In this document: positions 42,575 to 52,169 of the stretch, one piece after another | Position numbering within the stretch: position 1 is the stretch's first letter | How the letters are laid out: every line of letters starts with the position of its first letter | Assembly (NCBI RefSeq): GCF_000002875.2 | Contig: NC_009419.2 | Location: 1,346,954 to 1,410,953, forward strand | From: Leishmania infantum JPCM5 | Taxonomy: Eukaryota; Euglenozoa; Kinetoplastea; Trypanosomatida; Trypanosomatidae | Length of the DNA stretch: 64,000 nt | Reading direction: 5' to 3' | Position numbers and translations under genes: made by a program | The notes under the pieces: model-generated | Told to the model about the DNA's origin: nothing | Seen by the model: the letters and a program-made list of their open reading frames with translations, nothing else | The model's database searches: none

Positions 42575-43159
42575 TCCATTCTATGCCAGCCAACAGGAGT
42601 CAAGCTGCACTCTACCTGACGACCCTGTCTCAGGCCCCCACGGCGTGGCGCAAAGCAGCGCTGGACAGCCGCTGCGGCAACGCGCCCACCCAGCCGCCGC
42701 AGCACGGCCCCAGCCTGCAACGCAACTCACCGGCCCCCACTTTGTAGGCTGCCCTACAGCAGTTATCATCATGCCGGTGGCCGCGGGGTGCATCCCTCGG
42801 GGTGGCTCAGGCCCCCCCCCACCAGCAGGCGGTGTGAGGACCGGCTGGGATACGTCCGAATCGTGCTGACACTCTGCTCATCATATGGGTGGGGAAGAGG
42901 CATCCGCTGTCGCAGGTCGCTCCAACGCAGCGCCATCCAGGACGTGGCCGCTGACATCAAGCAGCGACAAGTTGCACTGGCCCTCCCCATGTCGTGTGCG
43001 CCTGACCCTGTCGGGGCCAGGGGCGGCTTGGTATTGGCAGGGATGGGGGGGCTGCTTGGCTTTCTCGACAGAGTTGGGCACTGGGCCCTGGCACCACGCA
43101 TTGGGGTGTTAGCCGTCATTCGAAAGATTGCGCACGCTGAAAAAACACACGAGGAACAA
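42575..43159 (+). mobile_element. SIDER-like degenerate retroposon, copy C
   Basis: The stretch from gagtcaagctgcactc (42597) to about 43050 is almost identical to 52187-52640 (copy E) in the same orientation and to 50710-51111 (copy D) in inverse orientation. The last 100 bp instead resemble copies A and B (cacgcattgnggtgtt). An A-rich end (43139-43159) lies only ~6 nt from the XPC stop codon. Antisense to transcription. Confidence 0.65.
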
Positions 43160-43165
43160 CCCTAA

Positions 43166-45823
43166 TCACTGCATCGGCATCGCGCCGGCGCCGAGCCCCT
43201 TGGCGTACTGATCCTGCAGCCGTTTTAACGCCAGAAGACGCTGCGCAAGCAAAAGCCACCAGTGAAACGCACGCTGTCTTCGCTTCGTCGCTTCCTGCTC
43301 CTGCACCAGCTGCACCCACTCCTCGTAGGCGCGAAGGAGTGCGACGCTGTCTGTTTCCTTGACAACAATGCCGTTGATGACGGTCTCCCAGTGCCCGCGG
43401 CGGTGCTCGTCGGTGCGGCGGCGCTCAAAGCCAACCACAGCCAAGCGGAAGTCTAGCTTCATGCGGCGCGCCACGCGAGATATCTGGGGCTGGGTCAGGT
43501 GCACAATTCCCTGTGGCGGGGCTTTGTCGAGTAAGATGTACCACGACGTCCGCCCGTGATGAGGAATGCTCGGAGGATCGCCTGCAGTGAGCGGCAGTGG
43601 CTCGAACGGCTGTGTTTGCCAACGACCGTAGAGTGTTGACGGTGCCGCAAACGGGCGAGAGGCGGGTGGTGCCACAACCTTGTACGCTGGCTGGTCCTCC
43701 GTGAGCAGGCTGCGCCCCTCGCGCAGCCACCCGTCACGAGACCGCAGACTCACGATGGCGGAACGCTTGTAGACCAGGCGACCCTTCACGCTTCCCACGG
43801 TCGTGCATGCATCCTTTGGGTATACCCCCTCATGCCGCGCAAGGTCGGAGTCTATCACATAGAGTGGGTGGCGGTGAAGAGCACTCAGCGTTGTGGGCAC
43901 GGCCTCTGAGTACATGAGGAAGTGTAGCTGCCGGCTCTCCCGCTGCTGCTGCCGCTGCGCCAGCGAGCTCGTGTGTGGCGCAGCCACGTTGAAAGTGGCA
44001 CGCAGCACTTCAGACAGCTCACGGGTATCATCCCAGGCGAGTTCGTTGCGCCACAGGAATCGGTGCTGCCGACAGGTGCCGAGGCGACGACCGTAGGCGT
44101 ATGCGGTGCTGTACTTGGAGATGTACCGCGGCGTCGCGTCCACCGCCACGTGACCAGAGACTGACAGCGTGTATGATGCACCCCAAAGGGTGGCGCAGCT
44201 TTGGCACGGGTTCACAGAAAGGAAGCTCTCGCGCTCCGCGGACCACACCTCCACCCAGTAGCATGAAGTGGGCAGCTTTTTTGACTTGAGCTCCTCACTG
44301 TCTTTGGTGTCTTCTGCCGGCCCTGCTGAGGGCCGCTGCCGCTTCGACCCCTTGCCCGCTCGAGCAGCCCCACTAGCGTTGGTGCGATCCGATGCCTTGC
44401 GCTTCTCGCGGCCTTCAAAAATGGAAAGAATTCGCAGCGGCCGGCGAGTGCTATCTTCGATGTCACCGTCTGCGGTGCTGTCCTTGCCCTCACTTGTGTC
44501 GTTGTACCCATTGGCAGCGCCGCCGGCAGGCCCCGCTGCGCGGGCCTTCTCCAGCTGCGTCTTGGCTAGCTTCGCCACCACAAGACGGCAGCTCAGCCCC
44601 GCCACGCGCGCCAATGCTAGAAACACAAGGGAGAAGTAAAGGGGATGGGGCAACTCGAGTGGCGCATCCGCTGAGACACGGCAATCACACTCTGCTATCT
44701 TCGTGAAGAGAAACCCTAGTTTGACAGGCACCGACCAGTCGGAAAAGTCTTGCTCCGCAGACGGCGGAGCAACAGTATACGCCGCGGCACTAACAGGTGT
44801 CTCGCGTCCACTCGACGAAGCTGGAGCTGCCGGTGCCACTAACTTGAAGTGGTCGTTGATGATTTTAATGAGTACATTCACGGCCGCCGAGGTTTTATTC
44901 TGCACCGCGTCTTTTGCGCACGTCACCCACGCTGGGGCAAGCGAGAGCTTGCGATGCGACGACTTTGTCGACTCTGCCACCAGCGCCTTTGCGGTGGCTA
45001 CGGCTTTGAGAAAAACGTAAGCACTTGTTACCTTTCCGGAAGGATCTTCGCAGCGTGAGCGTTTCAGGCTCTTTCCGCGCGACACATGGAGCCGGAGAAG
45101 CTGTTTAACGAACCTGGGATGGCACGACTCGCGCCAGAGCAGACGGGCTCGAATGAACACAGCCAGGAGTGCGAAGAGCGACTCGCAGACGCGCTGAATG
45201 CGCTCTGAGCGACGCTTTGCGGCTAGCAAATCCCTCTGCTCTATCATGGCCTCATAAGCTGGGTCACGCTGCCGCCATGTATCTGAAGCGCGCGACCGTC
45301 CCACAAGCGGCAGTTGCGCCCATTCCATCAGGGGTCGATCGCTCGCAGCCGCCTCCTCGTCCACGTTCACAAGTTCCTCCTTCACGCTACTCGATGTTAC
45401 AGTATCTGCCTCACCCCTTGTCGTAGTCGTTACTTCTGTCTTGAGAGTTGAAACCGCGTAAGCGGTCTCATGCTTCACGGCCTCACTTTCGCCGTCATCA
45501 GTCAGACCCTTCTTGGCTAAGCTGTCGCTTTCACTTTCCTCCTCCTTCTTGGCAGGAGAAAAGGCGACTGGAAGCTCCACTTCATCCCACTCGTCCACGT
45601 CGGCGGCCAAGTCGCTCCGGTCCTCCTCCGTGACGTTACACGTTTCGGCTGGGTCAGCGGGTACGCTGGCGGATGTCACCATGGCCATTTTTCGTCGTGT
45701 ACCGCGGCCGCCTTCGGCGGCCGGAATGCGCAGCCGCTTTGACATATTGCGCAGATACCCATCAACAGTGGCAGTCGCCGCTGAGGCGACCGACGTTGCA
45801 GCTCTTCGGGTGCTGGAGCTCAT
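43166..45823 (-). CDS. XPC/RAD4: Rad4/XPC nucleotide-excision-repair damage sensor
   Basis: The 885-residue nuclear protein recognises helix-distorting DNA lesions and starts global-genome nucleotide excision repair. The order is typical. A basic/acidic disordered N-terminus (about 1-200) is followed by a transglutaminase-like fold with a family-typical break: first half about 200-440, then a charged insert with KGSKRQRPS, then SCYWVEVWSAERESFLSVNP (~515). BHD1 follows (about 640-680, HRHPLYVIDSDLARHEGVYP), then BHD2 (about 700-760, STLYGRWQTQPFEPLP) and BHD3 (about 765-805, PQISRVARRMKLDFRLAVVG). The C-terminus (RQRAFHWWLLLAQRLLALKR) is helical. The length is near that of yeast Rad4. The ATG at 45823 is the first in frame. 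A SIDER lies directly after the stop. Confidence 0.92.
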   Translation of the reverse strand: MSSSTRRAATSVASAATATVDGYLRNMSKRLRIPAAEGGRGTRRKMAMVTSASVPADPAETCNVTEEDRSDLAADVDEWDEVELPVAFSPAKKEEESESDSLAKKGLTDDGESEAVKHETAYAVSTLKTEVTTTTRGEADTVTSSSVKEELVNVDEEAAASDRPLMEWAQLPLVGRSRASDTWRQRDPAYEAMIEQRDLLAAKRRSERIQRVCESLFALLAVFIRARLLWRESCHPRFVKQLLRLHVSRGKSLKRSRCEDPSGKVTSAYVFLKAVATAKALVAESTKSSHRKLSLAPAWVTCAKDAVQNKTSAAVNVLIKIINDHFKLVAPAAPASSSGRETPVSAAAYTVAPPSAEQDFSDWSVPVKLGFLFTKIAECDCRVSADAPLELPHPLYFSLVFLALARVAGLSCRLVVAKLAKTQLEKARAAGPAGGAANGYNDTSEGKDSTADGDIEDSTRRPLRILSIFEGREKRKASDRTNASGAARAGKGSKRQRPSAGPAEDTKDSEELKSKKLPTSCYWVEVWSAERESFLSVNPCQSCATLWGASYTLSVSGHVAVDATPRYISKYSTAYAYGRRLGTCRQHRFLWRNELAWDDTRELSEVLRATFNVAAPHTSSLAQRQQQRESRQLHFLMYSEAVPTTLSALHRHPLYVIDSDLARHEGVYPKDACTTVGSVKGRLVYKRSAIVSLRSRDGWLREGRSLLTEDQPAYKVVAPPASRPFAAPSTLYGRWQTQPFEPLPLTAGDPPSIPHHGRTSWYILLDKAPPQGIVHLTQPQISRVARRMKLDFRLAVVGFERRRTDEHRRGHWETVINGIVVKETDSVALLRAYEEWVQLVQEQEATKRRQRAFHWWLLLAQRLLALKRLQDQYAKGLGAGAMPMQ

Positions 45824-46653
45824 TATTGACGGACTATCAGCAGAGTAGAAGCATGGTGTAATGCACAGCTAGCGAAGAGAAGCCCAGTACAAGAGCAGAA
45901 ATAAGGTCAAGGTAAAGACTTCAAGCACCAAATCGGTTCGGTTTCTCCTCCGTATTTTTTCCCAATGAAAAAGATGACCACAGTATGATGTCAAAAAGAA
46001 AAAGGGGAAAAAGAGGAGCGTGAAGGTCTCGATAAAGATGCAGCACTGCACAGTACCGCAACCACAGGGTTAGCCGTGAGAAACAGAGAAACAGGCGAAG
46101 GATCGAAGAGCACGTAAATATCTTTTCTTTTCCTGATGCTGCTGTCCGCGCTGGCAAACCAGCACGTGCAACTGTGGACACTTGACTTCTTGTGTGAAAC
46201 GCAACAGCAGCCTTGGCAATCAACCAATGTATATATATATATATATAAACCAGGGGCACCAAAAGAAAAACGCGATGCAAGGGAAGGAAGATAGAGCGCT
46301 CAAGATAAAGGCATCAATGTGAAGTAAAAACCAAGCAAGCTGCGGAGGATATATGGAAAATGGCCGTTGCAGAGGTGGCGCAACGAGCATGAAAGACCCC
46401 TTCCTCAGCCGTGTTGAGTGTTGCAGCAATGCATCGAGTTATCCGGTGCGGGAAAACATACCGGAACTTTTCCCAGGAATTAGTTTCTCAGTAGTGCGAG
46501 CCACCGCCCTACGTGAGCCTCACCTTTTTTTGTTTGTGAGATGTGCAGATGGTCATCCATCCCCACAAGAAAACAGATGTGAAAAAGGTTAATGCTCAGT
46601 CACGCCTGACGAACAAAAGTGACTCTTTTCAACTTGAATGGCCTTGTATCTGC
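45824..46653. other. AT-rich non-coding spacer
   Basis: An AT-rich spacer beginning right upstream of XPC, with a (TA)n run at 46231-46247. It marks the left edge of a block of lower GC content. No gene is seen. Confidence 0.55.
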
Positions 46654-48066
46654 TCACTTCCACATTGCAAGCTTATTCGGATTGTAGCCCCTGCCTTGAA
46701 TGTTCAAAATCACCTCCGATACGGCGGCGTAGAACTCAAGCTCGTTATCCCCAAACTGATACAGCCAGCCTTTCGTGAGAGCATCGTCCAAAAGCATAAC
46801 GTCCACACCGCGCATTGAAACATGCTCACACGCGTCAACAGACACGGTCCCACGCTCAGCTTCGTAGTCAGGATCGCCAGCGATGTCCGGTTCTCGATTG
46901 CTACTCTCCGCACTATCGCTCCGGTTAGCACTATGCGCACCCGGAATGAACTGAGCCTCTCCGCTGCGATCAAAGCGACCACGATCTGGAGCACTATCGC
47001 CGTCTCCAAGAGCGGCCGGTATACGTTTGTCCGTTGCATTACTACTCTCCCGCGCTTTTTCAGCAGGCCCCATCCTACGTTGCTGCGACTCGTACGATTT
47101 CTCAGAAAAAGGATCGAGTAAGGTTACTTGGCGTGCGCGCTCCTTCGCGTTACACCTGTACGCGCCCTTCCTTCGCTGCTGAAACAAACCTGGCTGGCGC
47201 CACTTGTAATCCAGCAGAAGATTAAAGTACTCTGAACCAAACACATATGGGTCCATCGTAGTTTTCTGAATCGTTCCAGGCAGGTGAAACTCGTCGTCAC
47301 TAGGCCCAATCGCCCCCGGGCGCCGCTTCATCTTTGGCTTCACCTCTTCACGTGTATGAAAGTTCGCAGCGTCGTGAAAACCAATACAACGGTTGCACCC
47401 TATCAAGGCAACAACTTGCTCCAATGAAAATCCTTGACGCGATAAAACACGTTTCATGTTCAAGACATCACGGTCGTCCTCGTGAACCAGCGAACGCGGA
47501 AATGCGAGGAGCAGGTCACGTGTCATGAACTCAGGTGGGTCATCGCGACCGCGAAACGGCACTACATTGGGTCCACCAAGGCGAGCCATTGCCTTTGCTG
47601 TGAACATCGCCCACAAATCGGGAAAGGTGTACATCGGCTGATCTGTGCTAAGTTTCCAAATGAAGTCTGCAATCTCCTCGGCCTCTTCTCGGTAATTCTC
47701 AGGTGCCACAATAGGGCATCCGAATGGTGTGTGTGTGTTACTGAGTGCATGATGCAGCAACATTCGCACGGCAACGACGGCTAGATCAGGCCTTGAAAAC
47801 AACTTCTGATCGATCGAATCGCGAATGTGCAGCTCATTTCCTGAGGGTCGCCAGCGCTGATACCATCGGTTCAGTGCATAAAAGAATGCGCTCGTCACAT
47901 TTACAAAGGCGAGAAGCCCGGTAAAAATGGCAGCCGTTTCCCACCACGGGCGCTGTCGAGCAAGGCGGTGAAGATCACTTTCCTTGCATCCCCACCAAAG
48001 CAGCCTGCCTGAAGTAGAGGAAAAGAGGCCACGGGTGCTTCGTTTGAGAAGGCTGGCCCGATACAT
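46654..48066 (-). CDS. Membrane-anchored class I heme-peroxidase-like protein lacking the proximal His
   Basis: The 470-residue protein has a basic N-terminus, one membrane segment (about 44-66, TAAIFTGLLAFVNVTSAFF) and an ascorbate/cytochrome c peroxidase-like domain. The distal pocket keeps Arg101 and His105 (VRMLLHH) but has Leu104 where the family has Trp. FPDLWAMFTAKAMARLGGPNVVPFRGRDD follows the family pattern. The proximal helix EQVVALIGCNRCIGFH has Asn225 where the heme-ligand His is expected, next to Cys224. The proximal Trp region is also changed, although MDPYVFGSEYFNLLLD matches the family. A charged insert of ~115 residues (about 300-415) interrupts the domain before the last helix (DDALTKGWLYQ, then LEFYAAVSEVIL). 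Either a pseudo-enzyme or a heme protein with another ligand (Leishmania is known to have a thiolate-ligated pseudoperoxidase; identity not established). AT-rich codon use. Confidence 0.7.
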   Translation of the reverse strand: MYRASLLKRSTRGLFSSTSGRLLWWGCKESDLHRLARQRPWWETAAIFTGLLAFVNVTSAFFYALNRWYQRWRPSGNELHIRDSIDQKLFSRPDLAVVAVRMLLHHALSNTHTPFGCPIVAPENYREEAEEIADFIWKLSTDQPMYTFPDLWAMFTAKAMARLGGPNVVPFRGRDDPPEFMTRDLLLAFPRSLVHEDDRDVLNMKRVLSRQGFSLEQVVALIGCNRCIGFHDAANFHTREEVKPKMKRRPGAIGPSDDEFHLPGTIQKTTMDPYVFGSEYFNLLLDYKWRQPGLFQQRRKGAYRCNAKERARQVTLLDPFSEKSYESQQRRMGPAEKARESSNATDKRIPAALGDGDSAPDRGRFDRSGEAQFIPGAHSANRSDSAESSNREPDIAGDPDYEAERGTVSVDACEHVSMRGVDVMLLDDALTKGWLYQFGDNELEFYAAVSEVILNIQGRGYNPNKLAMWK

Positions 48067-48650
48067 GTTGTTTGGGGTTCTGATGCAAACCGTTTCGAAT
48101 AAGAAGCGGAGAACAAAAGAAATAAAAGGTGTTTAGTTGCGAAGGATATGGTGTAGGTATATATTTATCCCCAGTAAAATCAGGTGTCAGAGAAATATAA
48201 AGAATAGAAAGAAGACAGACAGCAGAGAAAATAAGAAAGCCCTTTGACAAAATCTTGAGCGGAGTGCGAAGTCCCCCACAGAGAAGCAGGTTGCTGGGAG
48301 CAGCGGTCAGGCGTTGCTGTTTCCTTCTCTATTTTTTTTTTCGTGGGGTTTCTCTCTTTGATCGCGTGCACTTCAGCGAAAGTCTCGAGAATCGGCAACA
48401 CAAAAAGGCCACCGAAGCAGCGTCATTATAAAGAAAGCGCGGGAAAAACATGTCTTTTTTTTTCCACAGGTGCTTTTGTGGAGCTGCGAAGTCAGGGACA
48501 ATATAAAATGAAGCCCCTATAGACTTACATTTCAGACATATGTATATCCCTATATTGAAGTGTACACGACAAAGTCTCAAACTTTGAAATAAACCCATGA
48601 GGCCGAAGATGCGCAACTTCTCAAAAAAAAAAGAACTGAAAACCCTGAAA
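48067..48650. other. AT-rich non-coding spacer
   Basis: A very AT-rich spacer (for example 48500-48640) with T/A runs near 48330 and 48460. A pyrimidine tract on the minus strand (about 48091-48125) with an AG at 48081-48080 probably serves as acceptor for the peroxidase-like gene. No gene is seen. Confidence 0.5.
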
Positions 48651-50249
48651 CTAGAAAAGCGGTGCTTCACTTGGAAAGGAAGACACTTGAAGTGAAATGC
48701 TGCGGCTTCGGTCATCTTCAGAGAAAAACGAAGCGCGCCTAAACATTTCCGATGTGTTCCTTTTCGGCGACGCTTCTTGAATGTGTGAGCATCCTTGCGC
48801 CACAACAACTTCCTCCATTGCTGTTATCCATTGTACAGGGTGAGCGAGCTGAGCTGCCAGCACTGCAGCCGTCATCTCCCTCACATTTCCTTCCGCGGCG
48901 CCGCTGTTAAATGTATCGACCACAAGAGTGCTCTCAAATCGGCCTTTGTGGCGGATTTCGCCAATATTCGCCCTCTTCATGCATTCAAGTGCACTCTGCT
49001 GAAAAGCCCTGTTCAACGGGTCAAATACCCTCCCCGTCAAATTCGTGATCCACAGAGGGTGGACGCGGCGCTCCTCATCGAGAATTCCGTCCTTGGAAAT
49101 CGATAACAGCTCACGAAGTGCCGCCTCGTCTGGCAGGGCTGTGCGCAGGACAGGAAGAAACGCATCCATGGCGCGCCGAAGCTTGCTCGAATGAAATGGA
49201 ACTTCCATGATCAGAGGAACAAACCATGATTTCTTCTTAAGGCCACTGCGACCGTCCTCCTCCAAGGTGAGGTGCGTAAGTTCGTCTAGTGACGGCGTAA
49301 ATCCGTCGTCCGCGCCCTTGATGAACCGGCGAAACGTTGATCTTGAGCCGTACTTTTGTGCTGATGACGTTGCGAAATCCCCATCGTGGGCAATATTCGG
49401 ATCTCTTGCCACACCATCTCTGTTGTCGATGCGGACGGATGTGAGAGCATGGCTTACAAGGGATTCAACATCCTCACCGCTGGCACAGTTTGCCCGGTAT
49501 TGCGGATCCAGGCATTTTCCCAGCACAGCTAGCCCAACAAGGTCTCCAGCCACGACGTATTGCTGATGCCTGATGTTGTTGTTCACCACTTCCACGAATG
49601 AGGATGTGTGCGCAAGAGATTGTGCGACCTCCTCAAGAAGCGCGAAAAAAACTCGGTCTGCCGTCTCGCTGTCGTCGCTGAGATTTGCTCGCTGAGGACT
49701 GCAGGCGTATAGTTTTCTATTTCCGCGCGGGACACCATCGCAAGCCTGCTCCATGAGCAGACCACGCTTAAAGGTCAAATTAAGAGCGGTCTCGGGACTA
49801 AAGACACCGAGAGCTGTAAGCGCGGTAAATTCACCTAGGCTATGCCCGGCGATGCAGGAAATTTGCCTATTGTATACCTGTGGATTGTCATGCTTCAACT
49901 TTTCGTATGCAAGAAGTTGTGCGGCAAGAACACAGGGCTGCGTTAGGTACGTTAACTGCATCACACCGTCTGGGTGTGTGATCGCGTGAGTGCATCGTGT
50001 GGACTCTTTCATATTCAGCACCTCTGTGCAGGGCCGCTTGCAGACTTCATCGACAACAAAAGCGTCGCTACGCGCCGCTACTTTCTTTGGGTTTTCTTGG
50101 ATGATGTGCTGCAGTGAGATGCCGTAATTGCGCATCATACAATCTGTCATGCGTTCCCATACCTGCACAACCGCGGGGTCATCAAGGAGGGAAAGACACA
50201 TGCCCTTGGCATGTGCCCCTTGACCCGAGAAGATCAAGGCATTTCGCAT
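48651..50249 (-). CDS. Malonyl-CoA:acyl-carrier-protein transacylase
   Basis: The protein transfers malonyl from CoA to acyl carrier protein for type II (mitochondrial) fatty-acid synthesis. It starts at MRNALIFSGQGAH, the usual FabD N-terminus (GQGAH oxyanion loop), and has the nucleophile motif GHSLGEFTALTALG (catalytic Ser137). NRKLYACSPQ and HQQYVVAGDLVGL resemble other FabD blocks, and FVPLIMEVPFHSSKLRRAM carries the conserved PFHS histidine. With 532 residues it is longer than bacterial FabD (~310) because of inserts after GQGAH and before PFHS. No clear mitochondrial presequence is visible before MRNAL; the upstream open frame lacks an ATG. Base composition is AT-richer than in most genes here. 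Confidence 0.85.
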   Translation of the reverse strand: MRNALIFSGQGAHAKGMCLSLLDDPAVVQVWERMTDCMMRNYGISLQHIIQENPKKVAARSDAFVVDEVCKRPCTEVLNMKESTRCTHAITHPDGVMQLTYLTQPCVLAAQLLAYEKLKHDNPQVYNRQISCIAGHSLGEFTALTALGVFSPETALNLTFKRGLLMEQACDGVPRGNRKLYACSPQRANLSDDSETADRVFFALLEEVAQSLAHTSSFVEVVNNNIRHQQYVVAGDLVGLAVLGKCLDPQYRANCASGEDVESLVSHALTSVRIDNRDGVARDPNIAHDGDFATSSAQKYGSRSTFRRFIKGADDGFTPSLDELTHLTLEEDGRSGLKKKSWFVPLIMEVPFHSSKLRRAMDAFLPVLRTALPDEAALRELLSISKDGILDEERRVHPLWITNLTGRVFDPLNRAFQQSALECMKRANIGEIRHKGRFESTLVVDTFNSGAAEGNVREMTAAVLAAQLAHPVQWITAMEEVVVAQGCSHIQEASPKRNTSEMFRRASFFSEDDRSRSISLQVSSFPSEAPLF

Positions 50250-50278
50250 TTTGCCCTTCGTCAGCTGTTTGCCCAATG

Positions 50279-50312
50279 CTCAGTAAAACGGAAAAAACAA
50301 GAGCAAAAGAAA
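50279..50312 (-). promoter_or_regulatory. Likely spliced-leader acceptor of the transacylase gene
   Basis: On the minus strand a T-rich tract (50312-50284) is followed by ACTGAG, with AG at 50280-50279, leaving a leader of ~30 nt to the ATG at 50249. This argues against an N-terminal extension. Confidence 0.45.
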
Positions 50313-50646
50313 ATATGACAGCAATAATCGATGACATAAAAGTGCATTGTGCTTTCATGAAGCCCTGCAGAACGCGTACGCTCCTTGATAAAAGGGAGAC
50401 CAATTTTAGTCGCTGCCGGATTGTCTCCAACGACCTCAATGAATGCCACGAGAAGGCTCAGGCAAAAGAAGAGACAAACCAAGAAAAGGCGGGTATGTGA
50501 CAAGCAAATTAGCGCTTGAATCGCCAATAGAAGCTTTCCATACAGACGGATCTCGAAAATCACGCAGATCCGCTCTTCATCTTTGCATTTCTCCCATGTC
50601 GATCAGCAACTTTTCGTTTTTCATTTTACAGTCCTTCATACCTCTA
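50313..50646. other. AT-rich spacer
   Basis: Spacer between the transacylase acceptor and SIDER copy D, still within the AT-rich block. No gene is seen. Confidence 0.5.
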
Positions 50647-51111
50647 TAACGGAGAGACACATCACTGCACGCCATCTACGTTAAGTGCTCACACTCCGGG
50701 GTAGCCAAGCAGATCCTCCCCCCCCTTCCCATCCCTGCCAACACCAAGCCGCCCCTGGCCCCGACAGGGTCAGGCGCACAGGACATGGGGAGGGCCAGTG
50801 CAACTTGTCGCTGCTTGATGTCAGCGGCCACGTCCTGGATGGCGCTGCGTTGGAGCGACCTGCGACAGCGGATGCCTCTGCCCCACCCATATGATGAGCA
50901 GAGTGTCAGCACGATTCGGACGTATCCCAGCCGGTCCTCACACCGCCTGTTGGTGGGGGGGGGCCTGAGCCACCCCGAGGGATGCACCCCGCGGCCACCG
51001 GCATGATGATAACTGCCGTAGGGCAGCCTACAAAGTGGGGGCCGGTGAGTTGCGTTGCAGGCTGGGGCCGTGCTGCGGCGGCTGTCCAGCACTGCTTTGC
51101 GCCACGCTGTG
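50647..51111 (-). mobile_element. SIDER-like degenerate retroposon, copy D (interrupted by gap)
   Basis: Inverse copy of 52264-52720 (copy E), nearly identical, including the shared last ~60 bp (cacttaacgtagatggcg, then gtgatgtgtctctcc). An internal stretch of about 18-20 nt (ggtgggcgcgttgccgcagc in copy E, minus strand) is missing here. The 5' ~80 bp of the element fall in the N gap. The A-rich tail continues below 50647. Confidence 0.6.
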
Positions 51112-51212
51112 NNNNNNNNNNNNNNNNNNNNNNNNNNNNNNNNNNNNNNNNNNNNNNNNNNNNNNNNNNNNNNNNNNNNNNNNNNNNNNNNNNNNNNNNN
51201 NNNNNNNNNNNN
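51112..51212. other. Assembly gap (101 N)
   Basis: The run of N falls inside SIDER copy D, where a near-identical inverted copy lies 1 kb away; the assembly around it should not be trusted. Confidence 0.99.
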
Positions 51213-52169
51213 CCGATGCGGCACGCTGAGACAAGAGGTGCTTGGCGGCAGCCTTCCCCACCCCAGAGGAGCAGGGATGCTGAGCTCACGGTACGACAGG
51301 TGGCCATCTTCGGACAGGTCCGCGCGGGCACCCCGTCCCATGCACTGGGGATCGCTGCAGCGGCGGGTGCCTGGCAGCGACGAGGCGGAGCGCGGATGGC
51401 GTGCTGCCCGCTGCTCCGCTGGTGTTGCCGCGCCCCCCCGCCCCCGCCAGAGCCTCCACCCCCGCCGGTGCTGGCCATGAGGGCGTCACATCGAAAGAAA
51501 GAGTGCAGAGGTGAGAGAGCAAGAGTGATGGACGGAAGGGGCGCGAAGAAATCCCATAGCAGTGAGCCCCACAGCGCATGTGTGCATAGCATGCGGCATC
51601 TTCGGCATCTGTCCAGGGCTGCACTGATGAGGCACAGATGCCGGAAGCATCACGAGAGCAGCCCGAGCTGCACCATCCGGGCCCTCCCGACTCCCCATGC
51701 GGAGGGTCTCCATATTATGGGATGCCGCGGCGTGAAGCGACCGAGGGCGAAGCATGGCACGCAGACAGGGGGTGCGCAGGGCCACCGAGGACCCTGACCT
51801 GAGGCTGGCCAACGTCCTCCTCGAGCTCATCCGGCATGTCACCTTGACCACTCCCCTATTACCCGCACGACAGACGCCACCGCCTCCGCCCTCGAGCAGG
51901 AGCATGGGCGCGGCCCGCGTTGGATCAGGCCATGCAGCTCACCCATGTCCGTGGGACGCCCGCCGCGCAGCACGCACCCGAGGAAGGGACGAGCAAGGAC
52001 AGGAAGTGCCCGTGCGGCGTATGACCCGATGCGAAGGCAGGCGGCTCGTCCTAGACGCCCAGGATGCAGCCGTAACCCCCCTACGGAGACGGGTGAGCTG
52101 TGGTTGTATGCGTCTATTTTTGTCACTTGCTCGCGGCAGAATGGCACGGTAAAAGCAAAAAGAAACTTT
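51213..52169. other. GC-rich segment of unknown origin between inverted SIDER copies
   Basis: About 960 bp, clearly GC-richer than the block to its left. Open frames exist on both strands (for example + 51754-52152, starting MARRQGVRRATEDPDLRLAN), but none has a recognisable domain. Stop-free length in several frames is expected at this GC content. It does not resemble the spacers elsewhere, lacking homopolymer and CA runs. It may be a degenerate transposon or a relocated fragment. Confidence 0.45.

Noticed and set aside
50676..51797. Long open frames across the N gap (for example 50676-51341 and 50982-51797)
   Set aside because: Their length comes from the N stretch and from translated SIDER sequence. 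They are not genes.
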